From contig CAWEYW010000002.1 of NCBI GenBank assembly GCA_963813415.1, positions 248,001-312,000 of the forward strand: a stretch of DNA of 64,000 nt, in the 5' to 3' direction. Made by a program: the position numbers and the translations under genes. Positions 44,312 to 52,095 of this stretch are shown here, piece after piece. The stretch's first letter is position 1; every line of letters begins with the position of its first letter. The notes beneath the pieces are model-generated. The model was not told where the DNA came from. It saw only the letters and a list, made by a program, of their open reading frames with translations, and did no database searches. The DNA comes from CAIWHR01 sp963813415 (GTDB lineage: Bacteria > Pseudomonadota > Gammaproteobacteria > Burkholderiales > Casimicrobiaceae).

Positions 44312-45217
44312 ATGAACGTAGCGCTCCTGCTGCTGCCCGATTTCCTGCTGATCTGCGCCGGCGCGGCCCTCAAGCGCACACGTGGCTTCGACACGGCGTT
44401 CTGGCCGGGGCTGGAGCGCCTCGTCTACTTCATCCTCTTCCCGGCGCTGCTCTTTCGCTCGCTGGCGCGTTCGCCCCTGAGCCTCGCGGCGGCCGGTCCG
44501 CTCGTCAGCGTGGCGCTCGCGTACACCCTCGCCGGGATGGCCCTGTCGGCGCTCGCCCGCCCGCTCTTCCACATGCCGCGGCCGGTGTTCGCCGCGTGCT
44601 TCCAGTGCGGTTTCCGGTTCAACACCTACCTGGCTCTCGCGATCACGAGCCGCCTTGCCGGGGAGCGCGGGCTCGCGGCCGTGAGCCTGCTCGTCGGCGT
44701 GCTGGTTCCCGTCGTCAATGTCGCTGCGGTTGCGATGCTGGCGGAGCGGCGCAGTGCGATCGTGCGCGAGATCGCCCGCAATCCACTCGTGCTGTCGTGC
44801 GTCGCCGGCATTGGCTGGCACCTCACCGGATGGCCGCTGCCGGATACCGCGGATCACCTGCTGTCCCTGCTTGCCGGTGCATCGTTGCCGCTGGGGCTGA
44901 TCGCCGTGGGCGCCGGCCTCGTGTTTGGTGCGGGCCACCTGGCGCCCGGGCCGCTGGCCTGGTGGGCGACGTTGAAGCTCGGCGTGCTGCCGGCCATCGC
45001 CTTCGCCGTCGGTCGCGCGTTGGCACTTCCGGTCGCCGAACTGCAGGCGGCGGTCGTGCTGGCAGCCGTGCCGACCGCGCCATCGGCCTACATCCTGGCG
45101 ATGCAGATGACCGGCATGGGCGCGCCGGTGGCGCTGCTCATCTCGACGGGAACGATGATCGCGGCCATCACCCTGCCGCTCTGGGTCGCGGCGCTCACCG
45201 GCGGCGCGCTGCCGTGA
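44312..45217 (+). CDS. AEC family permease (auxin efflux carrier-like)
   Basis: This 301-aa protein has about ten hydrophobic helices. It starts MNVALLLLPDFLLICAGAALKR and has the family features FNTYLALAITSRLAGERGLAAVSLLVGVLVPVVNVAAV and PLGLIAVGAGLVFG, ending in VPTAPSAYILAMQMTGMGAPVALLISTGTM. Bacterial AEC proteins export or import dicarboxylates and other organic acids; the substrate is not readable here. It is 48 bp after the thioredoxin gene and convergent with the J-domain gene, with a 15-bp gap. Confidence 0.88.
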   Translation: MNVALLLLPDFLLICAGAALKRTRGFDTAFWPGLERLVYFILFPALLFRSLARSPLSLAAAGPLVSVALAYTLAGMALSALARPLFHMPRPVFAACFQCGFRFNTYLALAITSRLAGERGLAAVSLLVGVLVPVVNVAAVAMLAERRSAIVREIARNPLVLSCVAGIGWHLTGWPLPDTADHLLSLLAGASLPLGLIAVGAGLVFGAGHLAPGPLAWWATLKLGVLPAIAFAVGRALALPVAELQAAVVLAAVPTAPSAYILAMQMTGMGAPVALLISTGTMIAAITLPLWVAALTGGALP

Positions 45218-45232
45218 CCCAGCGGACTCCGC

Positions 45233-47068
45233 TCAGTGCCGGTAGCGGCTCAGGAAATCTGCAACGATGCCCTTCTGGCTCCGCTCGATGGCGGCATCGA
45301 TACTGTGGTCGGCGGGGTCCAGCTGCTTCGCTTTTCGCAGCGCGTTGATCGCCTGCTGGTGATAGCCCTGCGCCTGCAGCGCCTGGCCATGGCAGCGCAG
45401 AGCGTCCGCGCTCGACAGATCGAGGTCGGCCCACGCACCACAAAGCTCGGCTGCCCGCCGCCAGTTGCCGGCGCGCAGCATCCGCGGACCTTCCTCCTTG
45501 AGGGCATTGATCCGGGCGCGCCGCGCTTCGATCTGGCTCGCGAGTTCGTCATCGATGGGGGGCGCACCGGCTCCCTCGCCGTCCTTCCCGTCGTGCTCGC
45601 GCTGCCCCGACGTGCCGATGGAACCTGCGGCAATGCCACTGCGCAAGCTCTCGAGCAGGCGGTCGCCGCCGGCAACGCCGCGATCGATGAGGGCGGGCGT
45701 GCTCGGAAGATCCGCAAGGAGGGACCGCTCGGCGCGATCGAGGGCTTCGGCCATCGGCTGATGCCACGCAACGCCGTACAGCCAGAGCATCGCCGCCAGA
45801 CCGCCGATGCCGGTGATCGTGTTCAGCAGACCCGGGCTGCCATGCGTCATCAGGCAATCCTGCGCGGCGTCCCAGTCGGTCTCCTGACGTTCCATGAGAC
45901 GCTCGTAGCCCAGGGCGATCATGACCGGCGCGAGCAGCGGAAAGCCCGCGCCCACGCCCTGCCACCACACCCGCAAGCCGCGCCGCAAGCCGCGCTTCAG
46001 TTGCGTCTGCGGATCGCGGAGCGCGTACGCGTCGGAGATGGAGAACTGCAGGTAGCAGCCGAACAGCCATTTGCCGGGCGTCGTCTGCAGCGACGCGATG
46101 AGCAATGCCTCGATCGGTACCCACGTCGCAGTGACGAGCAACGGCGCGATCAACGGATGCGACAGCCAATACGCCACGTCATCGGGCACGATATCGAGAG
46201 CACGGAGCTCCGACAGCAGCAGCGCGAGCACCAGGCCCCAGATGGCGTAGTCGAACACGCGTGCGGCGAGACGGTTCCACGGGCGCGGCTCGCTCGTGCG
46301 GCCCGCCTTCGCACGCTCGAGCTCGGCCATGCGCAGCTGGAAGATCCAGCTCGCGTCTTCCTGCGGCTGATTGGTGCCCAGAAAGACACTCTTCTCCCTG
46401 CGCCAGTTGAGGATCGCGAGGTCGGTCTGGGGCGCAAGGGCCGGCTCCATCAGGCCACGCCGCCGATGGATCCATGCGAGGCCATGCACCACGCCATAGA
46501 CTACGGTGAGCCCGAGGAGCGAGAGGGTGAGCCAGACGAGCACCTGCTTCGCGACCATCACCGCGTCTTCCGGCGTCACGAATACGATCGCGGCGCCGAT
46601 GAAGGCGGCGAAGAGCGCGCACACGCCGATGGTGATCAGCGTCGAGCGTCCGAAGGCGGCGACGCGCTCCGTGAGCCCGGGGTGATGGGGAATGCGCTCC
46701 TCTTCCGGCAGCACATCGGCGTCGAGGCCCGTCTCGAGAACTTCATCGATGTCGACCTGCGGCATCGACGGACCGATCTCGGTGCCCTCCACGCCGGCCA
46801 AGCCCACCGCGTTGCTGACGACGTGCGCGATGCGCTCCTCGGCAGATCCCTCGGCGAGCGCGAGCTGGCGATCGTACTCGGCCCGTCGCTTGGGATCGCT
46901 CAGGATCCGGCTCGCGTGATTGATGAAGCGCAGCGCCTCCTCGACGTTGCCCTGCCCGTCGCGCGTCTTGCCGTAATACTTGCGGATCTGCCCGCGCAAT
47001 GCGGCACGCACGTCGTGCGTGGACGCGTTCTGCGCGATCCCGAGTGCTTCATACAGGGTGGCTCTCAT
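45233..47068 (-). CDS. Multidomain membrane protein: J-like domain, RDD membrane domain, C-terminal TPR
   Basis: This is a 611-aa protein. Residues 1-70 resemble a J domain (LYEALGIAQNASTHDVRAALRGQIRKYYG...VEEALRFINHASRILSDPKRRAEYDRQL), but the HPD tripeptide needed to stimulate Hsp70 is absent; the loop reads KTRDG. Transmembrane helices lie at about 135-205. An RDD-type membrane module spans about 270-440 (RPWNRLAARVFDYAIWGLVLALLL, TTPGKWLFGC). The C-terminus is a helical TPR-like region (ALRCHGQALQAQGYHQQAINALRKAKQLDPAD). No function is assigned. The ATG at 47068 fits the domain start. Confidence 0.8.
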   Translation of the reverse strand: MRATLYEALGIAQNASTHDVRAALRGQIRKYYGKTRDGQGNVEEALRFINHASRILSDPKRRAEYDRQLALAEGSAEERIAHVVSNAVGLAGVEGTEIGPSMPQVDIDEVLETGLDADVLPEEERIPHHPGLTERVAAFGRSTLITIGVCALFAAFIGAAIVFVTPEDAVMVAKQVLVWLTLSLLGLTVVYGVVHGLAWIHRRRGLMEPALAPQTDLAILNWRREKSVFLGTNQPQEDASWIFQLRMAELERAKAGRTSEPRPWNRLAARVFDYAIWGLVLALLLSELRALDIVPDDVAYWLSHPLIAPLLVTATWVPIEALLIASLQTTPGKWLFGCYLQFSISDAYALRDPQTQLKRGLRRGLRVWWQGVGAGFPLLAPVMIALGYERLMERQETDWDAAQDCLMTHGSPGLLNTITGIGGLAAMLWLYGVAWHQPMAEALDRAERSLLADLPSTPALIDRGVAGGDRLLESLRSGIAAGSIGTSGQREHDGKDGEGAGAPPIDDELASQIEARRARINALKEEGPRMLRAGNWRRAAELCGAWADLDLSSADALRCHGQALQAQGYHQQAINALRKAKQLDPADHSIDAAIERSQKGIVADFLSRYRH

Positions 47069-47204
47069 GGCGAGCGGCCGGCTAGCGGATCCTTCACCCG
47101 GCGATTGTTCGATGAAAGACCATCGGCGGGCAAGTAGCAAGAACTGCACCGGTGGGCGATAGTGCCGGAGTGTTGCGAAATCAGTCGCATGAGTTGCAGA
47201 CGAC

Positions 47205-47231
47205 AAAAAGGGCAGCGCACCGGCTGCCCTT
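47205..47231 (-). terminator. Intrinsic terminator after rplS
   Basis: On the minus strand AAGGGCAGC pairs with GCTGCCCTT through a 6-nt loop, followed by a run of five T. It lies 22 bp after the rplS stop and is the clearest Rho-independent terminator in the window, closing the rpsP-rimM-trmD-rplS transcript. Confidence 0.93.
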
Positions 47232-47252
47232 CTGCGTCGCAAACCGACTGGT

Positions 47253-47696
47253 TTACTCGGCTGTCGGCGGCGCTTCGGCCGCCGCCGCATCCTTGGAGCC
47301 GGCCGGTGCGGTCGCATCCTTCGCGCCACCTGCCTTGTCGCGTGCCGTGAGCTTTTCACGAATGCGCGCGGACTTCCCGGAGCGATCGCGCAGGTAATAC
47401 AGCTTGGCGCGGCGCACGTCGCCCTTGCGCTTCACCTCGATGCTGGCAATCAGCGGCGAATACGTCTGGAACGTACGCTCGACGCCCTCGCCACTGGAGA
47501 TCTTGCGCACGACGAACGAGGAATTGAGGCCGCGGTTGCGCTTCGCGATCACCACGCCCTCGTACGCCTGCACGCGCTTGCGCTCGCCTTCGACGACGCT
47601 GACGCTGACGATCACGGTATCGCCTGGCGCGAAGACCGGAATGGTCCTGCCGAGGCGCGCGATCTCTTCCTTCTCGATTTCCTGGATGATGTTCAC
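47253..47696 (-). CDS. rplS: 50S ribosomal protein L19
   Basis: L19 lies at the 30S-50S interface. The conserved core spans MNIIQEIEKEEIARLGRTIPVFAPGDTVIV, RVQAYEGVVIAKRNRGLNSSFVVRKISSGEGVERTFQTYSP, and KRKGDVRRAKLYYLRDRSGKSARI. The 147-aa product is longer than usual because of an Ala-rich tail (KDATAPAGSKDAAAAEAPPTAE). GTG 47696 is chosen because GGAG precedes it by seven bases and homology starts there. It is the last gene of the operon before a strong terminator. Confidence 0.96.
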   Translation of the reverse strand: MNIIQEIEKEEIARLGRTIPVFAPGDTVIVSVSVVEGERKRVQAYEGVVIAKRNRGLNSSFVVRKISSGEGVERTFQTYSPLIASIEVKRKGDVRRAKLYYLRDRSGKSARIREKLTARDKAGGAKDATAPAGSKDAAAAEAPPTAE

Positions 47697-47810
47697 TGCG
47701 TTCTCCGTATCAATAGGGCCGTTGGCCTTGCATGCAGCGCAGGGCGCCCCCTGATGCACGCGTTTCTTGGGAGGCGGACCAACCGCGTCCGTCCCTGTGG
47801 ATGCTACACG

Positions 47811-48629
47811 TCATTGCACCGACCCGTCTTGCCGCGGGCCCTGCCGCTCGCGCTGGTATTCCGCGAGCAGGCCCTGCTCTTCCGCCGTCAACGTCCGCTC
47901 CGCCAGCAGGTCCGGCCGCCGTTCCCACGTCCGGCCGAGCGCCTGCTTCAGGCGCCACCGGCGGATCGCCGCATGATCGCCCGACAGCAGCACCGCCGGC
48001 ACCGCCTCGCCGCCATCCTGCTCCGGCCGCGTGTAATGCGGATGATCGAGCAGTCCGGCGACGAACGAATCCTGCTTCGCCGATTCCTCGTCGTTCAGCA
48101 CGCCCGGCCGCTGCCGGACCACCGCGTCGATCAGCATCAGCGCGGGCAACTCGCCGCCCGAAACCACGAAATCGCCCACTGCAATTTCCTCGTCCACTGC
48201 CCGGCGCAGGAAGCGCTCGTCCACGCCTTCGTACCGTCCCGCCAGCAGCACGTAGCCCACGCTCACGGCGCTCGCGAGCTCCATCACCCGGCGATGCGTC
48301 AGCGGCGTGCCTGCGGGCGACATGTAGATCGCATGCGATCGCTCGCATCCCGCTTCGGCCTGGGCGGCGCGCGCCGCCGTCAGCGCCTTGGTCAGCGGCT
48401 CCGCCAGCATCACCATGCCCGGACCGCCGCCGTACGGCCGGTCATCGACCGCGCGGTAATTGCCCGGTGCGTAATCGCGCGGATTCCACACTCCCAGCGA
48501 CCACAGGCCACGCTCGCGCGCCCGTCCCGTCACCCCAAACTTCGCGGCGTGCTCGACGAACTCCGGAAACAGCGTCAGCACGTCGATGCGGAGTGTCGCT
48601 CCTGCCGTACCCGCCACCGTACTTGCCAC
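47811..48629 (-). CDS. trmD: tRNA (guanine37-N1)-methyltransferase
   Basis: TrmD methylates G37 next to the anticodon to prevent frameshifting. SPOUT knot motifs are RIDVLTLFPEFVEH, DDRPYGGGPGMVMLAEPL, VGYVLLAGRYEGVDERFL, and EIAVGDFVVSGGELPALMLIDAVVR. The core starts without an obvious ATG. GTG 48629, five bases after GGAG, gives 272 aa, with GTG 48617 and 48632 as alternatives. It begins 10 bp after the rimM stop. Confidence 0.94.
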   Translation of the reverse strand: MASTVAGTAGATLRIDVLTLFPEFVEHAAKFGVTGRARERGLWSLGVWNPRDYAPGNYRAVDDRPYGGGPGMVMLAEPLTKALTAARAAQAEAGCERSHAIYMSPAGTPLTHRRVMELASAVSVGYVLLAGRYEGVDERFLRRAVDEEIAVGDFVVSGGELPALMLIDAVVRQRPGVLNDEESAKQDSFVAGLLDHPHYTRPEQDGGEAVPAVLLSGDHAAIRRWRLKQALGRTWERRPDLLAERTLTAEEQGLLAEYQRERQGPRQDGSVQ

Positions 48630-48639
48630 CACGGCTCCG

Positions 48640-49239
48640 CTAGTAATCCGCCCGCCAATCGACCTCGATGCGCCGGGCCTCTCGATCGACCGCATCGATG
48701 TGCGCCGGGACGAACGGGATGAGGCGCTCCACGGCATCCGCAGCCACGCTCAGGATCGGGTGCGCACCATGCGTGGTCACCGCCGTCACGCGTCCCAAGG
48801 TCTGACCTTCGCGATTCACCACTTCCATGCCGACGAGATCGGCCCAGTAGATCTCGTCATCCTCCGCGGGTGGCAGCGCCATCCGCGGCACGCCCACTTC
48901 GTATCCCTTCAGCGCCTGCGCCGCATCGCGGTCGTCCATGCCCGCGAGATGCGCCACGAGCACATCGGCGTGCTGGCGTCCGCCCGTCAACGTCATCGGG
49001 CGCCATGGGCCGCTCCCGGCCGGGCGCACCCACCACTCGGAGTACTGCAGGAGCGCGTCACTGCGCTCGCTGTACGGCTCGATCTTGATCCAGCCCGCCA
49101 CGCCATACGACCCGAGCACGTGCCCGAAGGTGACGATGTCCGCGCCCGCGCTTCCATCTTGGCCAGTCTGCGCCCCCGCAGGGACGGCGGGAACCTCAGA
49201 CGCGGCCCGCCGGCGGCGGACGCCCGGGCGCTCAGGCAA
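48640..49239 (-). CDS. rimM: Ribosome maturation factor RimM
   Basis: RimM assists 30S head assembly by binding S19. It has an N-terminal RimM domain (IVTFGHVLGSYGVAGWIKIEPYSE) and a C-terminal PRC barrel (DEIYWADLVGMEVVNREGQTLGRVTAVTTHGAHPILSV...LIPFVPAHIDAVDREARRIEVDW). The only start codon available is TTG 49239, which overlaps rpsP by eight bases. It leaves about 33 poorly conserved residues in front of the domain, so the true start is uncertain. Confidence 0.92.
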   Translation of the reverse strand: MPERPGVRRRRAASEVPAVPAGAQTGQDGSAGADIVTFGHVLGSYGVAGWIKIEPYSERSDALLQYSEWWVRPAGSGPWRPMTLTGGRQHADVLVAHLAGMDDRDAAQALKGYEVGVPRMALPPAEDDEIYWADLVGMEVVNREGQTLGRVTAVTTHGAHPILSVAADAVERLIPFVPAHIDAVDREARRIEVDWRADY

Positions 49240-49513
49240 CCGGCTGCTCGGCTCCGGGGGCCGCAGCGCCGGCCTTGGCGGACTTCTTCACGAGTCCGGC
49301 AACGGTGTCGGACATGCGTGCGCCCTTCTGCTGCCAGTAATTGATGCGATCCATCACCAGGCGCAGACCTTCGTCGCCCGTGGCGGCAATGGGGTTGTAG
49401 AAGCCGACGCGCTCGATGAAGCGGCCGTCGCGCCGGTTGCGCGAATCGGCAACGACGATGTTGTAGAACGGACGCTTTTTGGCGCCGCCCCGGGCAAGAC
49501 GAATGATGACCAT
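49232..49513 (-). CDS. rpsP: 30S ribosomal protein S16
   Basis: S16 is a core 30S protein of 93 aa: MVIIRLARGGAKKRPFYNIVVAD, SRNRRDGRFIERVGFYNPIA, and MDRINYWQQKGARMSDTVAGLV. It is the first gene of rpsP-rimM-trmD-rplS and has its own promoter in the gap after ffh. Its last codons overlap the rimM start. Confidence 0.97.
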   Translation of the reverse strand: MVIIRLARGGAKKRPFYNIVVADSRNRRDGRFIERVGFYNPIAATGDEGLRLVMDRINYWQQKGARMSDTVAGLVKKSAKAGAAAPGAEQPVA

Positions 49514-49547
49514 GGACGTGATTCCGGCGGGAAGGAAAAAGACGTTG

Positions 49548-49577
49548 ATTATACGATGAAAACGGTGCGCCGAACAA
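49548..49577 (-). promoter_or_regulatory. Promoter of the rpsP-rimM-trmD-rplS operon
   Basis: On the minus strand, TATAAT (49548-49553) is a perfect -10. TTGTTC (49572-49577) is a fair -35 with an 18-bp spacer. It lies 35 bp before the rpsP ATG, in the 83-bp gap after ffh. Confidence 0.7.
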
Positions 49578-49596
49578 GGTCGGCCGGCGGTGGCTG

Positions 49597-50943
49597 TTAA
49601 CGCATGCCGGGGAGCACGCCCTTCATGCCGCGCAACATTTTCTGCATGCCACCCTTGGCCACCATTTTCATCATCTTCTGCGTCTGCTCGAACTGGGCCA
49701 GGAGCTGGTTGACCTCCTGCACGGACACGCCCGCGCCGGCGGCGATGCGGCGCTTGCGCGACGCCTTCAGGAGATCGGGCTTCGCGCGCTCGGTCGGGGT
49801 CATCGAGTTGATGATCCCCTCGATGCGGGCGATCTTCTTTTCGTTGACCGACGCCCCCTGGGCGGCGCGCGCGACTTCCGCCGGCAGCTTGTCCATCAAC
49901 CCCGCCAGTCCGCCCATCTTGCGCATCTGGGCGATCTGCGACTTGAAGTCCTCCAGATCGAAGCCCTTGCCGGACTTGACCTTCTTCGCCAGTTTCTGCG
50001 CTTCCTGGATGTCGACCGTGCGGTGCGCCTCCTCGATGAGGGACAGCACGTCGCCCATGCCAAGCACCCGCGAGGCCATCCGCTCGGGATGGAACACCTC
50101 GAGGCCATCGATCTTCTCCGACACGCCCACGAACTTGATCGGTGCGCCCGTGACGTGACGCACGGACAATGCGGCGCCGCCGCGCGCATCACCGTCCAGC
50201 TTGGTCAGCACGACGCCAGTGAGCGGCAGGGCCTCGCGGAATGCGCGCGCCGTGTTGACGGCGTCCTGGCCCTGCATCGCGTCGACGACGAACAGCGTCT
50301 CGACCGGCTTCACGGCCGCGTGCAGCTCGCTGATCTCGCGCATCATGTCGGCGTCGATCGCGAGCCGACCGGCAGTGTCGACGATCAGGACGTCGTGGTA
50401 ATGGCGGCGGCCCCAGTCCACGGCATCGCGGGCGATCTGCACGGGCTGCTGGTCCGCGTTCGACGGAAACCAGTCGACGCCGACCTGCTCCGCCAGCGTG
50501 CGCAGCTGCTCGATCGCGGCGGGCCGGTACACGTCCACGCTGACGAGCAGCACTTTCTTGCGGCCGTCGCGCAGCAGGCGCGCGAGCTTGGCCGCCGTGG
50601 TGGTCTTGCCGGCGCCCTGGAGGCCGGCGAGCAGGATGACCGCTGGGGGCTGCGTCGCGAGATCGAGCGGGACGGCAGCGCCGCCCATCAGCGCCGCAAG
50701 CTCGCGGTGGACCACCCCGATCAGCGCCTGACCGGGCGTGAGCGAGCCCACGACTTCGGTGCCGAGCGCCTTTTCGCGGACCTTGCCGATGAAGTCCTTG
50801 ACTACCGGCAGGGCGACGTCGGCCTCGAGCAACGCCAGGCGGACCTCGCGCAGGGCGTCCTGGATGTTCGCTTCGGTCAGGCGCGCTTCGCCGCGCAATT
50901 GCTTGACGACGCGGCCGAGGCGCTGGGTGAGATTGTCGAGCAT
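49597..50943 (-). CDS. ffh: Signal recognition particle protein Ffh
   Basis: Ffh is the SRP54-type GTPase that binds signal sequences and 4.5S RNA. It is 448 aa. The N domain is LDNLTQRLGRVVKQLRGEARLTEANI. The G domain has GLQGAGKTTTAAKLARLL, VDVYRPAAIEQL, VDTAGRL and TKLDGDARGG. The methionine-rich M domain reaches the C-terminus with MRKMGGLAGLMDKLP and MMKMVAKGGMQKMLRGMKGVLPGM. The ypjD-like gene is divergent across 115 bp. Confidence 0.97.
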   Translation of the reverse strand: MLDNLTQRLGRVVKQLRGEARLTEANIQDALREVRLALLEADVALPVVKDFIGKVREKALGTEVVGSLTPGQALIGVVHRELAALMGGAAVPLDLATQPPAVILLAGLQGAGKTTTAAKLARLLRDGRKKVLLVSVDVYRPAAIEQLRTLAEQVGVDWFPSNADQQPVQIARDAVDWGRRHYHDVLIVDTAGRLAIDADMMREISELHAAVKPVETLFVVDAMQGQDAVNTARAFREALPLTGVVLTKLDGDARGGAALSVRHVTGAPIKFVGVSEKIDGLEVFHPERMASRVLGMGDVLSLIEEAHRTVDIQEAQKLAKKVKSGKGFDLEDFKSQIAQMRKMGGLAGLMDKLPAEVARAAQGASVNEKKIARIEGIINSMTPTERAKPDLLKASRKRRIAAGAGVSVQEVNQLLAQFEQTQKMMKMVAKGGMQKMLRGMKGVLPGMR

Positions 50944-51058
50944 GGTGTAGGTGCCGGAGGCGCTGCGGCGGCCCTGGACGATGGGGCGGTGGGGCGCGAG
51001 CGCTGATGTAAACTGCGACGGCGGCGCTTCCGGCCTGTGCCGGATCGACGCGAGAACG

Positions 51059-51883
51059 ATGATTTTACTCCACCTGGTGCTCCCGGCTCTCTACGGCTTC
51101 GCTGCGTGGGCGCTGTGGCCGGCCCCCGCCCAAGCCGCCACCGCCCCATCGGTGCAGCGCGGGCCGCAATGGACGGGCATCGCGCCCTGGATCATCCCCG
51201 TCGCGCTGGTGCTGCATGCATGGCTCGCCGCCGGCGACGTCGCGCGCGCCGACGGCCTCGACCTCAGCTTCGGCAATGCGCTGTCGGTCGTCGCCGGGCT
51301 GGTCGCGGTGATTGCGTGGGCGACGGGACTGATGCGCACGCTGCCGATCATCGCCACGGTCGTGCTGCCCATCGCCGGCGTGTTCTCGCTGCTGCCGGTG
51401 CTGAGCCCGAATCCGCATCCGTTCCCGTTCGGCGAAGCGCCATGGGCGGCGGCCCATGTCGCCATCGCGCTCATCGCCTATGCGCTGTTCATCGTCGCGG
51501 CACTGCAGGCGCTCGTCCTCATGTGGCTCGAGAAACGCCTGCACCGCGGGCTCTCCGATCCGGCGACCGCGGACCTGCCGCCGCTGCTGACGCTCGAGCG
51601 CTTCCTGTTCCGGCTGGTCGGCCTCGGTTTCCTCCTGCTCACCCTGACCGTCGTCAGCGGCGTGATCTTTTCCGAGGAGATCTTCGGCAAGCCGCTCCAG
51701 TGGAATCACAAGACCGTCTTTTCGATCCTTGCCTGGCTCGTGTTCGGGGGGCTGCTGCTGGGACGCCAGCGCTACGGCTGGCGAGGCCGCATCGCGCTGC
51801 GCTGGATCCTGACCGGCACCACGCTCCTGTTTCTCGCCTACCTCGGCAGCAAGTTCGTGCTGGAAGTGCTCCTACACAGATGA
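51059..51883 (+). CDS. CcsA/YpjD-like cytochrome c assembly-family membrane protein
   Basis: This 274-aa protein has eight or more membrane helices and the CcsA/ResC-type core: PFPFGEAPWAAAHVAIALIAYALFIVAALQALVLMWLEKRL, LERFLFRLVGLGFLLLTLTVVSGVIFSEEIFGKPLQWNHKTVFSILAWLVFGGLLLGR. Histidines in AAAHVAI and WNHKT resemble the haem-handling histidines of CcsA. The WWD motif of true haem exporters is absent, as in E. coli YpjD next to ffh. ATG 51059 is taken because the upstream 36 codons are not hydrophobic. A co-factor handling role is uncertain. Confidence 0.87.
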   Translation: MILLHLVLPALYGFAAWALWPAPAQAATAPSVQRGPQWTGIAPWIIPVALVLHAWLAAGDVARADGLDLSFGNALSVVAGLVAVIAWATGLMRTLPIIATVVLPIAGVFSLLPVLSPNPHPFPFGEAPWAAAHVAIALIAYALFIVAALQALVLMWLEKRLHRGLSDPATADLPPLLTLERFLFRLVGLGFLLLTLTVVSGVIFSEEIFGKPLQWNHKTVFSILAWLVFGGLLLGRQRYGWRGRIALRWILTGTTLLFLAYLGSKFVLEVLLHR

Positions 51884-52095
51884 CAGGAGACCGGAAACAG
51901 ACGTCAGCTACGAAGTCCCGAGTGCTCTGCAGTCCAAAGCGCCACGTCTGAGCTTTGGTGCGCAACTGACAAGCAGGACTGGCCACTTCATGGTCATGCA
52001 TGCGGCCGATCAGTCGTCGCTGATCTTCGTGTCAGACTCGCTTCCCGTTCGGAGTTGCGTATCTGACTCCTGTCCTCTGACTCCTGTCTCCTGAA
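51884..52095. repeat. Repeat-bearing intergenic region with tandem CTGACTCCTGTC copies before the corC-like gene
   Basis: This 212-bp gap is less GC-rich than its surroundings. It carries two tandem copies of CTGACTCCTGTC (52063-52074, 52077-52088; 14-bp period). CAGGAGAC at 51884-51891 is inverted relative to GTCTCCTG at 52086-52093, so the region is bounded by an 8-bp inverted repeat. The right repeat ends three bases before the next ATG, leaving that gene without a Shine-Dalgarno sequence. I see no gene here. Confidence 0.6.

Noticed and set aside
52063..52088. Possible CRISPR-like direct repeats
   Set aside because: There are only two 12-bp copies with a 2-bp gap, no spacers and no cas genes.
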